64,000 nucleotides of DNA from Fusobacterium varium (GCA_900637705.1 LR134390.1:2232001-2296000), one strand, 5' to 3'. Shown: positions 54,401 to 62,408, counted from the first letter of the stretch. The notes: generated from the sequence alone by a model not told the origin. Made by a program: numbers and translations.

Positions 54401-55112
54401 GCCACCCATAATAGTCTTTTGTTCCCCATTCTGGAAACAGAGGCACTTCAGAATCTTGTCTTATATTAACTCTATACCATGGAATACTGAAAGGAAAAAT
54501 ATCTCTATCTCCTAGATACAAATCACTTCCTTTTAAAGTAAGCTGTTTATCAGGTTCAACTATTATTTCCTTAGAAAGAAAATGGTACCCTGTTTGCTCT
54601 GGATCACCTGTTTCAGCTACATTATAATCAGTTGTCAACCATCCATTATTTATATAGAGGTTTCCATTTTCATATTCAAATATTTTTCCACCAAAATATA
54701 TTTTATCATTTGGAGCTTCTCCTCCAGTTACCTTTCCTATTTCAAGATATCCAAAGTTATTATAAAAAACTCCTTGATCTCCATCTAAAGATACATCTCC
54801 ATTAGTTGATTCCAATTTAAGAATTCCTGTAGGCTGATCCACTTGTGTTATTATATTTCCCTTAAGATATGCCCTGTTTTTTTCCTTATCTCTCTGCATA
54901 TCAAAAACTTTTAACTTTAAATCTCCATATTTTACATTCACACCATTTTGAGAAGTAACTGTATCACTAAGAAGATCTACTTCTATCTCATCAGCTCCAC
55001 CTAATATTCTGTCACTGGTGTTCTCAATATTTCCCGTGGGAACACTGCTCATTCCCAGAATATTTAAAGAAATTATAATATACGCTGCTGCAAGATAAAT
55101 TTTTCTTCTCAT
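51429..55112 (-). CDS. lptD: LptD-like outer-membrane LPS assembly protein, very large
   Basis: A 1227-residue protein with an N-terminal signal peptide (about residues 1-22). An OstA/jellyroll N-domain follows (ADEIEVDLLSDTVTSQNGVNVKYGD, KLTLKGSDLYLGDRDIFPFSIPWYRVNI). The C-terminal region of about 900 residues is rich in alternating aromatic and charged strands, as in an outer-membrane barrel. E. coli LptD has 784 residues. It would insert LPS into the outer leaflet. The extra length lies mostly in the barrel part, perhaps long surface loops. No LptE partner is evident. It heads an operon with thrS. Confidence 0.85.
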   Translation of the reverse strand: MRRKIYLAAAYIIISLNILGMSSVPTGNIENTSDRILGGADEIEVDLLSDTVTSQNGVNVKYGDLKLKVFDMQRDKEKNRAYLKGNIITQVDQPTGILKLESTNGDVSLDGDQGVFYNNFGYLEIGKVTGGEAPNDKIYFGGKIFEYENGNLYINNGWLTTDYNVAETGDPEQTGYHFLSKEIIVEPDKQLTLKGSDLYLGDRDIFPFSIPWYRVNIRQDSEVPLFPEWGTKDYYGWQTSWGVLYGDKDSKFKGGFAPKFADQMGLLIGRWENWYKTDKFGTAKLNVDDALIWSKADKKEKYSDPVDYEERNKRYRLNYTHEYSGEKGILQFNAINGTYNMIPKLEDIITDYERNGRFANNTRPKLDSTISFFSMNSDLKELGPDKDITLKTRLKLTDDKEAYALMVYDDIDDIDYGSNIDNDLYSQIELYKDNSRYRIGGYYNYLYDMDPGSTLNDTQSRAEDFGFEFFEKKNNIGFSYDEKNGDKFRRLGLWERDPNLDSMIQYNSLLGGNFYYKYNPSTIREYSQYDSRDLRVSFGDYDFWGDYRVKAGYNINEHERKLDLMDDPLRKNVVKGSNERDKEYNRFENIIYSDFREERAYVDFYNDTTKFTFAAGQTKEKFWDREGIYSEPAFSLNSYRQYINESKFYEFGAERNEIPLGVFGQLALFGGVRYDKYDKGYNPYTRHYASGEDSTLRTQLKLNHTIQLFDNTDNKDRSIDFALSNDLSLFYQRYDYDSGDVKFGNAYNDIRKKTMSSEEIRLKNKDNIYEIKDTINAMIGNTETAYNIEYKRRENPADTSDLTGQTFKNDVNFKIDDKQSLTLNYGQDRQYTSENERDRNYNDLTFINYGAVYNYEGHRLSYQNQGIDSKIWDMKNVDNAKEKIRANTYAYQYSFGDNRLGLDFSQGTDVRKNYTMDLKEIDVDNKIYGISFLDGGDVENYYRVTYEDYKHKENGAKVTLTDGRVKNINNSDVLSFTYEYRDKRFTDEELKKYAELEFNKDSNQLTQAELYRVRDILRDRERNSVNFNLNSIMYDRFNTLGDYKRNFKIHFMMQRNEARYDKTGDLWDSLEEVKARFFYSQNRVGVGYEIEENSGWSSGSWDKLNREHKVSLMAKVGKPSEGWNVKTYAKFYENFKDTSNKNRRKSSLDGLGVEIGKEFGYYEWAVAYEREYDLGTRDYEWRVSLQFTLLAFPDKPIFGLGADTDAKKKTTPQTYLFDGLKPQDIVD

Positions 55113-55148
55113 AATCTCAATCCTTCTCCTTAATTAATGTTTGAAATA

Positions 55149-55154
55149 ATTATA
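55149..55154 (-). promoter_or_regulatory. Extended -10 upstream of the lptD-thrS operon
   Basis: TGT-TATAAT lies about 40 bases before the lptD start on the minus strand. No good -35 is seen at the right distance, so this is an extended -10 type candidate. Confidence 0.45.
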
Positions 55155-55202
55155 ACACAAATATGAACAAATTAGAATAACAGAGCAATATTTTCTTTAA
55201 AC

Positions 55203-55243
55203 AAAAAAAGACTGCTCTTCTTTTAGAAAGCAGCAGTCTTTTT
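55203..55243 (-). terminator. Terminator of trxA
   Basis: AAAGACTGCT-GCTTTC pairs with GAAG-AGCAGTCTTT on the minus strand, followed by seven T. It separates trxA from lptD. Confidence 0.88.
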
Positions 55244-55254
55244 AAAATTTCTAA

Positions 55255-55569
55255 TTAATACGCAGCTAATTTTTCCTTTATCTCTTCCTTAGGTCTTAAT
55301 CCAACTACTTGGTCTACTCTTATTCCATTTTCAAAAACTACCATAGTAGGAATACTTTTTATTCCAAACTGGCCTGCCAGACTTGGATTTTCATCAACAT
55401 TGACTTTGTATATTTTTACTTTTCTCTCTTCAGAAATTTCTTCTAAAATTGGAGCAAGTACTTTGCAAGGTCCACACCATTCAGCCCAAAAATCCACAAT
55501 TACAATACCTTTATTATTTATAACTTCTTTTTCAAAAGTAATCTCATCTAGATTAATTAAACTGTTCAC
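55255..55569 (-). CDS. trxA: Thioredoxin
   Basis: A 104-residue thioredoxin with the active site WAEWCGPCKVLAP, the cis-proline in SIPTMVVFENG and the normal length. It reduces disulfides in the cytoplasm. The start is GTG (55567-55569) with GGGAGG 7-8 bases upstream. It lies just downstream of the rubredoxin-type reductase and has its own extended -10 (TGA-TATAAT, hexamer 55618-55623). Confidence 0.96.
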   Translation of the reverse strand: MNSLINLDEITFEKEVINNKGIVIVDFWAEWCGPCKVLAPILEEISEERKVKIYKVNVDENPSLAGQFGIKSIPTMVVFENGIRVDQVVGLRPKEEIKEKLAAY

Positions 55570-55617
55570 TACTTATCCTCCCTGCTTTAAGAAAATTCTT
55601 ATCTGCAAATCCATACT

Positions 55618-55623
55618 ATTATA
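55618..55623 (-). promoter_or_regulatory. Extended -10 of trxA
   Basis: TGA-TATAAT about 50 bases before the GTG start on the minus strand; TTGTAC lies 20 bases upstream, a poor fit for a -35. Confidence 0.45.
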
Positions 55624-55675
55624 TCATACATATTTAATATATTGTACAAATTTATTGAGAAAAAATCAAGTTTTT

Positions 55676-57289
55676 TTAAGAGTAAATTTTTCCTAAAACA
55701 ACGTCTTTTTCAGCGTTTTCCCTTACACTCTTTATTAGTGTGATACCTTTTGAAACATCTCCTATTAATATAGCACCTTTTAGCTTATTTTCTTCAAAAT
55801 ATAATTTTTTATAAATACTTTTTTTAGTGTCTATATCTTCAATAAATTCTTCACATTCTTTTCCATTTCCAATCATACCAATAGAAATAAGTTTAATATT
55901 CATTCCGTCAAAATTAAGTGGTTGAATTTGCTCCTTATAAACAGCATTATCTCCACTTGCATTTAATCCTGCTGTTTTTCCCTGTTCCATAGCTACCTGC
56001 CAAAGTCCTATTACTTTACCTTCATACTCAGCTGCATCACCACAAGCATAAATATCTTTTTCTGATGTTTCCATTTTTTCATTTACAATTATTCCTCTTC
56101 CTGTATGAATTCCAATATCTACAGCAAGTTGCTTATTCGGAAGTATTCCTGCACTTATAACTACTAAATCAGCCATAATATGTTCTCCTTTTTCAAGAAC
56201 AACAGATGATACTTTTTTATCTCCTTCTAAATGATCTACAACAACACCTTTATATACTTTTACTCCAGAACGAACTATAGCTTGCTCTAACATTTTAGAA
56301 CCTTTTTCATCTAATTGTTTAGGTAAAATTCTTTGCATCATCTCTATTACAGAAACATCTAATCCTAATTCTTTTAATCCCCATGCTGCCTCTAGTCCAA
56401 GAACTCCTCCACCTATAACAACTGCTCTCTTACATTTCTTTACATATTCCTTTACATTTTCTGTATCTTTCATACTTCTTATAGTAAAAACTCCATCTAA
56501 AGCTGCATTCTTTATAGGAGGCACAAAACATTCTGATCCAGTTGCCAGTATTAATTTATCATATGAACATTCCCTACCACTTGATAAACTTACTTTTTTC
56601 TCCTTTGCTGCTACAGATACTACAGTATCTCCTGTAATTAATTTTATATTTTTTTCTTCATACCATTTATCTTTTTTTATTTTCAGCTTTTCTTCTGTCA
56701 TATCTGCATAAAGATATTCTGTAAGCATCGTTCTATAATATGGCATTATATTTTCTTTGCTTATTATTTCTATCTCTGCCATTTTATTTTTACTTCTAAC
56801 TGCATCTGCTGCTGATATAGCTGCTATTCCTCCTCCAATTATTACTACTTTTTCTTTCTTATTTAAATCTAAATTCTCATTTTTCTTTTCTATCTTTTCA
56901 AAAGCTTCTCTTCCTGCTCCACATACAGGACAAATAATTGGGCATTCTTCTTCATCTATCATCTCGCTGCATACTGTACATTTCCAAGTTATTTCTGAAA
57001 CTGGTTTTATTTCTATCTCTTCAAAAAGTTCTTTTCCTACTCCACATACAGGGCATGTATCAGGTACTTCATCTTCTGAAAATATTTCATCACACACTGT
57101 ACATTTCCATGCTTTTCCAGAAATAACTTTTTTCTTTTCAACTTTATCTACAGGTGGAATTACTTTTTTTTCATCTTTTATCTCTTCAAAAAATTCACTT
57201 CCCACATTGCATATAGGACATACTTCTGGAGGGGTATCACCTTCAAATTCTTCTCCACATATTGTACATCTCCATTTTTTTGTTCCCAT
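55676..57289 (-). CDS. FAD-dependent NADH:rubredoxin-type reductase with three N-terminal rubredoxin-like domains
   Basis: This 537-residue fusion begins with three short iron-binding modules. Each has a CxxC pair and a second CPxC pair: WRCTICGEEFEGD with CPICNVG, WKCTVCDEIFSED with CPVCGVG, WKCTVCSEMIDEE with CPVCGAG. The modules span about residues 5-140. A two-domain flavoprotein follows (VVIIGGGIAAISAADA, AVVIGGGVLGLEAAWGL for NADH, YACGDAAEY for FAD). It probably passes electrons from NADH through FAD to the iron centres, feeding peroxide- or oxygen-reducing partners. Single-module fusions are familiar; three in tandem is unusual. Confidence 0.88.
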   Translation of the reverse strand: MGTKKWRCTICGEEFEGDTPPEVCPICNVGSEFFEEIKDEKKVIPPVDKVEKKKVISGKAWKCTVCDEIFSEDEVPDTCPVCGVGKELFEEIEIKPVSEITWKCTVCSEMIDEEECPIICPVCGAGREAFEKIEKKNENLDLNKKEKVVIIGGGIAAISAADAVRSKNKMAEIEIISKENIMPYYRTMLTEYLYADMTEEKLKIKKDKWYEEKNIKLITGDTVVSVAAKEKKVSLSSGRECSYDKLILATGSECFVPPIKNAALDGVFTIRSMKDTENVKEYVKKCKRAVVIGGGVLGLEAAWGLKELGLDVSVIEMMQRILPKQLDEKGSKMLEQAIVRSGVKVYKGVVVDHLEGDKKVSSVVLEKGEHIMADLVVISAGILPNKQLAVDIGIHTGRGIIVNEKMETSEKDIYACGDAAEYEGKVIGLWQVAMEQGKTAGLNASGDNAVYKEQIQPLNFDGMNIKLISIGMIGNGKECEEFIEDIDTKKSIYKKLYFEENKLKGAILIGDVSKGITLIKSVRENAEKDVVLGKIYS

Positions 57290-57328
57290 AACTTCCTCCC
57301 TTTCCTTCCTACTTTATATCTTTTTTTA

Positions 57329-57357
57329 ATTTTATCACATTAAATCCTTTTTTTCAA
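57329..57357 (-). promoter_or_regulatory. Promoter of the rubredoxin-type reductase gene
   Basis: TTGAAA (57352-57357) and an extended TGA-TAAAAT (hexamer 57329-57334) are 17 bases apart on the minus strand. Confidence 0.65.
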
Positions 57358-57391
57358 TTGTAATTATTACAAAAATAACATTTATACAATA

Positions 57392-57453
57392 CAAAAAGGA
57401 CAGTCTTTTAGAAAATTTATTAAAATTGCTTCTTTAAATTTTCTTAACTGTCC
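57392..57453 (-). terminator. Long-stem terminator of the tsaB operon
   Basis: GGACAGT and ACTGTCC form the base of a long stem that continues with AGAAAATTT/AAATTTTCT, followed by TTTTTG on the minus strand. Confidence 0.75.
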
Positions 57454-57468
57454 TCTATTTTTTTAATA

Positions 57469-58161
57469 TTATTTATTTTTTTCTCTCTCTTCTTTTTCTC
57501 TTTCAGCCTGTGATTTATTTACATAAAAAGGTTCCAATGTATATATATTATCTTCAGTAGATTCCAAAGCTATTTGAGCAGCTATAGCTGCCCTTGGAAT
57601 AGAACCTGCTTGAGAAAATATAATGCTTTCATTTCCCATAATCTCTTCTATAAGTTTATGATTAACTACAGCTCCATCTCCTATAAATACAACTTTTTCA
57701 CCTTTTAAATTTTCAAGTATCTCTCTCAATTCTCCATCTTTATATTCTTCTTTTCTCACAAGTTTTTTATTTTCATATTTATACTGAGAATAGTATACTC
57801 TCTCTTTTCTTGCATCTATAAGAGGAATAATTAGCTCTTCTCTTTGTTCCCCCATCTCTGCTAAAACATCTAATTCATTTATTCCAATAATAGGTTTCTT
57901 TAGAGAATAGGCAAGTCCTTTTGCTATTGCCACTCCTATTCTTATTCCTGTAAAAGATCCTGGTCCTATTGTTACAGCTATTTTATCTACATCTTTTATT
58001 GTATATCCAGATAGATTAAATAGAGAATCCACAGCTTTCATTATGACATTTGAATGATTTACTTTTACATATAAATTTATCTCTCCAACTATTCCTATTT
58101 TATCATCATATAAAGCTACACTTCCTATTTTAGTAGCTGTATCAATTGCTAAAATCAACAT
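57469..58161 (-). CDS. tsaB: tRNA threonylcarbamoyladenosine biosynthesis protein TsaB
   Basis: A 230-residue ASKHA-fold protein: LILAIDTATKIGSVALYDD at the N-terminus and TIGPGSFTGIRIGVAIAKGLAY, both TsaB marks. It is the partner of TsaD in t6A37 formation on ANN-decoding tRNAs. The C-terminus ends in a charged, Glu/Lys-rich tail. It overlaps tsaE by 20 bases. Confidence 0.94.
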   Translation of the reverse strand: MLILAIDTATKIGSVALYDDKIGIVGEINLYVKVNHSNVIMKAVDSLFNLSGYTIKDVDKIAVTIGPGSFTGIRIGVAIAKGLAYSLKKPIIGINELDVLAEMGEQREELIIPLIDARKERVYYSQYKYENKKLVRKEEYKDGELREILENLKGEKVVFIGDGAVVNHKLIEEIMGNESIIFSQAGSIPRAAIAAQIALESTEDNIYTLEPFYVNKSQAEREKEEREKNK

Positions 58162-58606
58162 ACTTCAACATCTCCTTCTCTTTTGCAGGATTTCCTACAT
58201 ATCTCAATTCTACTTCACGAGTTTCATCTTCATGATAGAATAATTTTATCTCGATATATTCCTTTGGAAGCTCGCTTTTTATTATATCAGCCCATTCTAT
58301 CAGAATTATACCTCCACTATTGAGATAATCTTCATAGCCTACTTCGTATATCTCTTCTGCTTCAGACAAACGATATACATCAAAATGATATAAAGGAAGT
58401 CTTCCACTGAAATATTCAAGTACATAATTGAATGTAGGACTTTTTAAACTTTCCTTCACTCCTAATCTTTTAGCAAAAGTTTGTGTAAATGTAGTTTTCC
58501 CTGTACCAAGATCTCCTATGAGAGCTATGGTAGTATTTTCTTCAGCATAATCAGAAAGTTTTTCTGCTAAAGTATCAAGCTCCTTAAAGCTCATTATTTT
58601 CTTCAT
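58142..58606 (-). CDS. tsaE: tRNA threonylcarbamoyladenosine biosynthesis ATPase TsaE
   Basis: A 154-residue P-loop protein: GDLGTGKTTFTQTFAKRLG and SPTFNYVLEY, then YHFDVYRL and LIEWADII. TsaE powers the TsaBD complex. I start it at 58606, because GGAGGAGAAA directly precedes this ATG; the frame's first ATG (58618) lies inside the ribosome site. It is between rfaE2 and tsaB. Confidence 0.93.
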   Translation of the reverse strand: MKKIMSFKELDTLAEKLSDYAEENTTIALIGDLGTGKTTFTQTFAKRLGVKESLKSPTFNYVLEYFSGRLPLYHFDVYRLSEAEEIYEVGYEDYLNSGGIILIEWADIIKSELPKEYIEIKLFYHEDETREVELRYVGNPAKEKEMLKYVDFSN

Positions 58607-59081
58607 TTTCTCCTCCATCTTTGAACTGTATCTTATTTACAATATTTGTAGTTGATTTTCCCTCCACAAAAGAAAGTATTCTAACTTCTCCTCCGTGCTT
58701 TTCTACAGTTGGAGTTTCAGGAAGAGTATTTTTATCATAATCTCCACCTTTTACATGAATAGATGGTTTTAATTTATCCAGTGTTTCTATTGGTGTAAGT
58801 TCATCAAATATAACTGTAAAATCAACTGCTTTTAATCCTGAAAGCATTTCAGCTCTATCTATTTCATTATTAATAGGTCTTGTAGGTCCTTTTAGCTGTT
58901 TTACAGAAATATCTGAGTTGACTCCTACTATCAATATATCTCCTTGCTTTTTTGCTTCATTTAGGTATCTTAAATGTCCTACATGAAGAATATCAAAACA
59001 CCCATTTGTAAAAACAACTTTTTTCCCTTGTAATTTTAGCTCCTCTATTAGTTTTGCAGCTGTTTCTTTACTTAAAATCAT
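58584..59081 (-). CDS. rfaE2: D-glycero-beta-D-manno-heptose 1-phosphate adenylyltransferase
   Basis: A 165-residue nucleotidyltransferase: VVFTNGCFDILHVGHLRYLNEAKKQGD with the HxGH motif, VNSDISVKQLKGPTRPI and VEGKSTTNIVNKI. It makes ADP-heptose for LPS core and fits with the glycosyltransferase at the start of the window. It is the stand-alone C-terminal half of HldE. It overlaps the Nudix gene in an ATGA junction and tsaE by 23 bases. Confidence 0.93.
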   Translation of the reverse strand: MILSKETAAKLIEELKLQGKKVVFTNGCFDILHVGHLRYLNEAKKQGDILIVGVNSDISVKQLKGPTRPINNEIDRAEMLSGLKAVDFTVIFDELTPIETLDKLKPSIHVKGGDYDKNTLPETPTVEKHGGEVRILSFVEGKSTTNIVNKIQFKDGGENEENNEL

Positions 59082-59711
59082 TTCACTACCTCCATATCTT
59101 TTCTCAGCATTTTTATAAAATCCAATATAATCTCTGCTGTCATTCCCCAGATTATATCTCCATGAAAATTATAAAAATATACTTCTCTTGGACTTCCCTG
59201 CCAAGGTCCATGATATCTTTTGGCAGTCCAAGCTCTACTGATGAAAATTGTGGAATATTTTCTATTCCAATTTTCTCAACTCTAGGTTCATTCTTTAAGA
59301 AAAATTCTATTGGTGCAAAAATTACTCTCTCCACCTCATCTCTATTATACTTGATATCTTCTCTATTTTCCAGATCAACAAATCCTATATATACCTCCAA
59401 TATCATTCCTGAAGGATTTACAAGTATTCCCAGCTTCCCTGCCACTTCTATTTTTCCTTAGGTATCCCTAATTCTTCTATTGTTTCTCTTATTGCTGTTT
59501 CTTTTGAGTTTTTATCTTTTTCATCACATCTTCCACCTGGGAGAGATATCTCTCCTCCTTGTCTTATCTCAACAGCTCTTTTCTCCAGAATTATATATTC
59601 CTTTTTATTAAATTCAGCTATGGCAATAAGGACTGCAGAGTTTGCATATTTGTCTTGTCCAATTATTCTTTCCTTGGTATTTTTCAATAATTCTACTATT
59701 TTTTCTCTCAT
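59078..59711 (-). pseudogene. Nudix hydrolase (CoA pyrophosphatase type), two frame breaks
   Basis: The first fragment (59448-59711) has the Nudix start and box: GGEISLPGGRCDEKDKNSKETAIRETIEELGI. The second (from 59445) continues AGKLGILVNPSGMILEVYIGFV. The last part, in a third frame (YHGPWQGSPREVYFYNFHG, then IIWGMTAEIILDFI), ends at 59078. The breaks are at T5 59451-59455 and T4 59218-59221. One T at each restores 211 residues of a NudL/CoA-pyrophosphatase-like enzyme that cleaves coenzyme A or similar dinucleotides. The corrected stop overlaps the rfaE2 start (ATGA). Confidence 0.85.
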
Positions 59712-59748
59712 ATCCTTTTACACCTCAATAAAAATTATACCATTTTCC

Positions 59749-59795
59749 AAAAAAAGAGCAACTGAATTAGCAATTTTTTTTGCCCTCAGCTGCTC
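59749..59795 (-). terminator. Terminator of upp
   Basis: GAGCAGCTGA pairs with TCAGTTGCTC on the minus strand (one wobble), then seven T. Confidence 0.85.
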
Positions 59796-59819
59796 CTATA
59801 AAATTTAATTTTTTATATT

Positions 59820-60443
59820 CTATTTAGTTCCAAATATTCTATCTCCACAATCTCCAAGTCCTGGATAAATATATCCCTCTTTTGTTAATCCTTGATCAAT
59901 TTTTGCTGTGTATATAGCTACATCTGGGTGTTTATTAAGAAGTTTTGCTATTCCCTCTGGAGCAGCCACCAGACACATAAATACAATATCTTTAACTCCT
60001 TCAGCTTTTAAATAATCTATTGCATATACTGCTGATCCTCCAGTAGCAAGCATTGGATCAACAACAATAACCTTTCTTGATGTTATATCTACAGGAAGTT
60101 TACAATAATAATAAACAGGTTCTAATGTTTCCTCATTTCTATATACACCAATGTGCCCTACTTTTGCAGTTGGAATAAGATCTTGTATTCCATCTACCAT
60201 TCCTAATCCAGCTCTTAAAATAGGAACAATAGCAAGTCTGTCCTGAAGAGTATTTCCTATCGTAGACATTAAAGGAGTTGTTACCTCTATTTCTTCTAAT
60301 TTTAGATTTTTTGTTGCTTCATAAGTCATAAGCTTTGCTATTTCATTTAAATTTTCTCTAAAAGCTTTTGTATCAGTTCCTATATTTCTAAGTATTGTCA
60401 GTTTGTGCTGAATTAATGGGTGATTAATTTCTATTACTGCCAT
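59820..60443 (-). CDS. upp: Uracil phosphoribosyltransferase
   Basis: A 207-residue enzyme that joins uracil and PRPP to make UMP. It has VTTPLM-like and [17 protein letters not shown] segments, the PRPP loop [19 protein letters not shown] and the C-terminal [16 protein letters not shown] of uracil binding. It is transcribed alone from a near-consensus promoter. Confidence 0.96.
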   Translation of the reverse strand: MAVIEINHPLIQHKLTILRNIGTDTKAFRENLNEIAKLMTYEATKNLKLEEIEVTTPLMSTIGNTLQDRLAIVPILRAGLGMVDGIQDLIPTAKVGHIGVYRNEETLEPVYYYCKLPVDITSRKVIVVDPMLATGGSAVYAIDYLKAEGVKDIVFMCLVAAPEGIAKLLNKHPDVAIYTAKIDQGLTKEGYIYPGLGDCGDRIFGTK

Positions 60444-60478
60444 TTTTTCCTCCTGTTTTATTAATTTTTTTCTTGTAT

Positions 60479-60507
60479 ATTATATCAAAAAACTTAAATT
60501 TTTTCAA
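60479..60507 (-). promoter_or_regulatory. Promoter of upp
   Basis: TTGAAA (60502-60507) and an extended TGA-TATAAT (hexamer 60479-60484) are 17 bases apart on the minus strand. Confidence 0.75.
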
Positions 60508-60521
60508 AATTAAATTATGCT

Positions 60522-60548
60522 ATAAAAAACAGGACTACATAGTCCTGT
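60522..60548 (-). terminator. Terminator of rpmE
   Basis: ACAGGACT pairs perfectly with AGTCCTGT around a 4-base loop; a TTTTTT run follows on the minus strand. Confidence 0.85.
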
Positions 60549-60558
60549 TCTGATACTA

Positions 60559-60771
60559 CTATTTATTAATATTATATCTTTTGTTGAATTTATCAACTCT
60601 ACCAGCAGCATCGATAAACTTAGCTTTTCCTGTATAGAATGGGTGGCATTTTGAACAAACAGCTATTTTAAGTTCGCTCCCTTTAGCATAAGTTGATCTT
60701 GTTTCAAATTTTTCTCCACATGTACACTCAACAGTTATAACATTGTATTGTGGATGAATATTTTTTTTCAT
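60559..60771 (-). CDS. rpmE: 50S ribosomal protein L31, zinc-binding type
   Basis: A 70-residue L31: [20 protein letters not shown], then FETRST and [22 protein letters not shown]. Two cysteine pairs (ECTC and CSKC) show the zinc-carrying type. It is monocistronic and has a good promoter. Confidence 0.97.
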   Translation of the reverse strand: MKKNIHPQYNVITVECTCGEKFETRSTYAKGSELKIAVCSKCHPFYTGKAKFIDAAGRVDKFNKRYNINK

Positions 60772-60815
60772 TGATTTTCACCTTCCTAACAAAAATTTTC
60801 TTAATATCACAAGAG

Positions 60816-60844
60816 ATTTTATCATAAATATATAAGTTTTGCAA
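60816..60844 (-). promoter_or_regulatory. Promoter of rpmE
   Basis: TTGCAA (60839-60844) and an extended TGA-TAAAAT (hexamer 60816-60821) are 17 bases apart on the minus strand. Confidence 0.7.
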
Positions 60845-60917
60845 CTTTTTTTTAAGTGTATTTATTAAAAATTTTCTATTATTAATCTGTTTATAAAATA
60901 TATTTCAATAAATATAT

Positions 60918-60946
60918 TTGTAAAATTTCTTTTTATAAGTTAATAT
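60918..60946 (+). promoter_or_regulatory. Possible promoter of rnhA
   Basis: TTGTAA (60918-60923) and TAATAT (60941-60946) are 17 bases apart, about 30 bases before the GTG start. Both hexamers are moderate matches. Confidence 0.4.
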
Positions 60947-60976
60947 ATTCTATATGATTATTTTTCAGGAGGAATT

Positions 60977-61614
60977 GTGAGTAAAAAATATTATGCTTAC
61001 TTCTTAGAAGATGAAAATATTAAGGGGTTGGTTGACAACTGGGATAAATGTAAAAGCCTTGTTCATGGTAAAAAAGCTAGATATAAATCTTTTCCAACAG
61101 AAAAAGAAGGAAAAGATTGGCTTGAATCAGGAGCTCATTATGAAAAAAAATAGGTAATCAAACTCCTAAAATAAAAAAAGAAAAATTAAAAGAATCCCTT
61201 GTTAATGGAATATACTTTGACTCTGGAACAGGACGTGGAATCGGTGTTGAAGTTAGAGTTACAGATATAAACGGAACTTCCCTTTTAGAAAAAAACTCTC
61301 TTGGATTTTCTGTTAATTCTTATGGAAATATCCATCTTGGGACTGACAAAACAAATAATTATGGAGAGCTTCTTGGATTGTATCTAGCTATGGATATAGC
61401 ATCTCAAACTGGTGAGAAAAAAATATTTGGCGACAGTAATCTTGTCATTTTCTTTTGGTCTAAAGGTTTATTTAGAAAAGATTTTCTAACTGAAGATACA
61501 ATATCTTTAATACTCAAAGTTACAGAAAAAAGAAAAAATTTTGAAAAAACAGGTGGAAGAATTGAATATGTTTCAGGTGATATAAATCCTGCTGACTTAG
61601 GATTCCACAAATAG
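60977..61614 (+). pseudogene. rnhA: RNase H with viroplasmin-type N-terminus, frame broken at an A8 run
   Basis: A GTG start at 60977 follows AGGAGG. The first 58 codons (KKYYAYFLEDENIKGLVDNWDKC, ARYKSFPTEKEGKDWL) are the RNA-DNA hybrid-binding (caulimovirus viroplasmin-like) domain. They end at a TAG at 61151 directly after A AAA AAA (61144-61150). In the -1 frame the gene continues to 61614 with the catalytic domain: YFDSGTGRG, NNYGELLGLYLAMD, GDSNLVIFFWSKG and GDINPADLG, carrying all four acidic active-site residues. One added A gives 212 residues, a normal RNase HI. It removes RNA from hybrids. Whether the heptamer acts as a frameshift site or reflects a sequence error is open. Confidence 0.85.
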
Positions 61615-61622
61615 GAGGAAAA

Positions 61623-62309
61623 ATGGATACTTTTACACTTTTTAGTACTGAACATTTTTGGTTTATAGGAGGAGGATTTTTAGCAGTATTTGCCTTTATT
61701 ATTATTGCTGCTTTCCTTCCAAGATATAGATTCGCTCAGTTTTCTGCTTTAATAATTCTGATTATAAAAGTTACTGAGCTAAGTTACAGACATTTTTATT
61801 TTGGTGAGCCTATAAAAAGTTTGCTCCCTCTTCATCTATGTAATCTTACATTGATATTTGCTATACTTATGATGTTTACTAAATCACCATCATTATTTCA
61901 AGTGACTTATTATTGGAGTTTAGGTGCTCTTTTTGCAATTATTACTCCTGATGTAAAGTATTCTTTTCCTCACCCATTAACATTGAGTTTTTATATTACA
62001 CATTTTTATTTAATTTTCGCTGCTATTTATGGAGTGATTTTCTTTGAATTTAAACCAACTTTTAGAGGGTGGGTAGATTCATTTATATTTTTAAATGTTC
62101 TTGCAGTTATTATTTTCTTTATAAATTCAAACCTTGGAACAAATTATCTTTATGTTAATAGAATTCCTGATTTTACCTCTCCATTGGATCACTTTGGAAA
62201 ATGGCCTTATTATATTGGGATTGTAGAAGGAATATATCTAGTATTGACATATGCTATTTATTTTCCATTCAGAAGAAAAACTTTTAAATACAGTACAAAA
62301 TATTTTTAG
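61623..62309 (+). CDS. YwaF/TIGR02206-family integral membrane protein
   Basis: A 228-residue protein with seven membrane segments and TIGR02206/YwaF features: LFSTEHFWFIGGGFLAVFAFI at the start, PLHLCNLTLIFAILMMFTKS in the middle and a YWSLGALFAIITPDV loop. It also resembles TMEM164-like proteins. Function is unknown. AGGAGGA precedes the ATG and the gene lies 8 bases after rnhA, so the two are cotranscribed. Confidence 0.85.
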   Translation: MDTFTLFSTEHFWFIGGGFLAVFAFIIIAAFLPRYRFAQFSALIILIIKVTELSYRHFYFGEPIKSLLPLHLCNLTLIFAILMMFTKSPSLFQVTYYWSLGALFAIITPDVKYSFPHPLTLSFYITHFYLIFAAIYGVIFFEFKPTFRGWVDSFIFLNVLAVIIFFINSNLGTNYLYVNRIPDFTSPLDHFGKWPYYIGIVEGIYLVLTYAIYFPFRRKTFKYSTKYF

Positions 62310-62319
62310 AAACTATACT

Positions 62320-62350
62320 AGGAGAATGATACATATGCATTCTCCTTTTT
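62320..62350 (+). terminator. Terminator of rnhA-ywaF
   Basis: AGGAGAATG pairs perfectly with CATTCTCCT across 9 bases, then TTTTTT. Confidence 0.88.
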
Positions 62351-62408
62351 TATTGTAAATTATATATTTAAGTTTTCAGTTTTGTATTGAAAATATAATT
62401 TTTATGTT

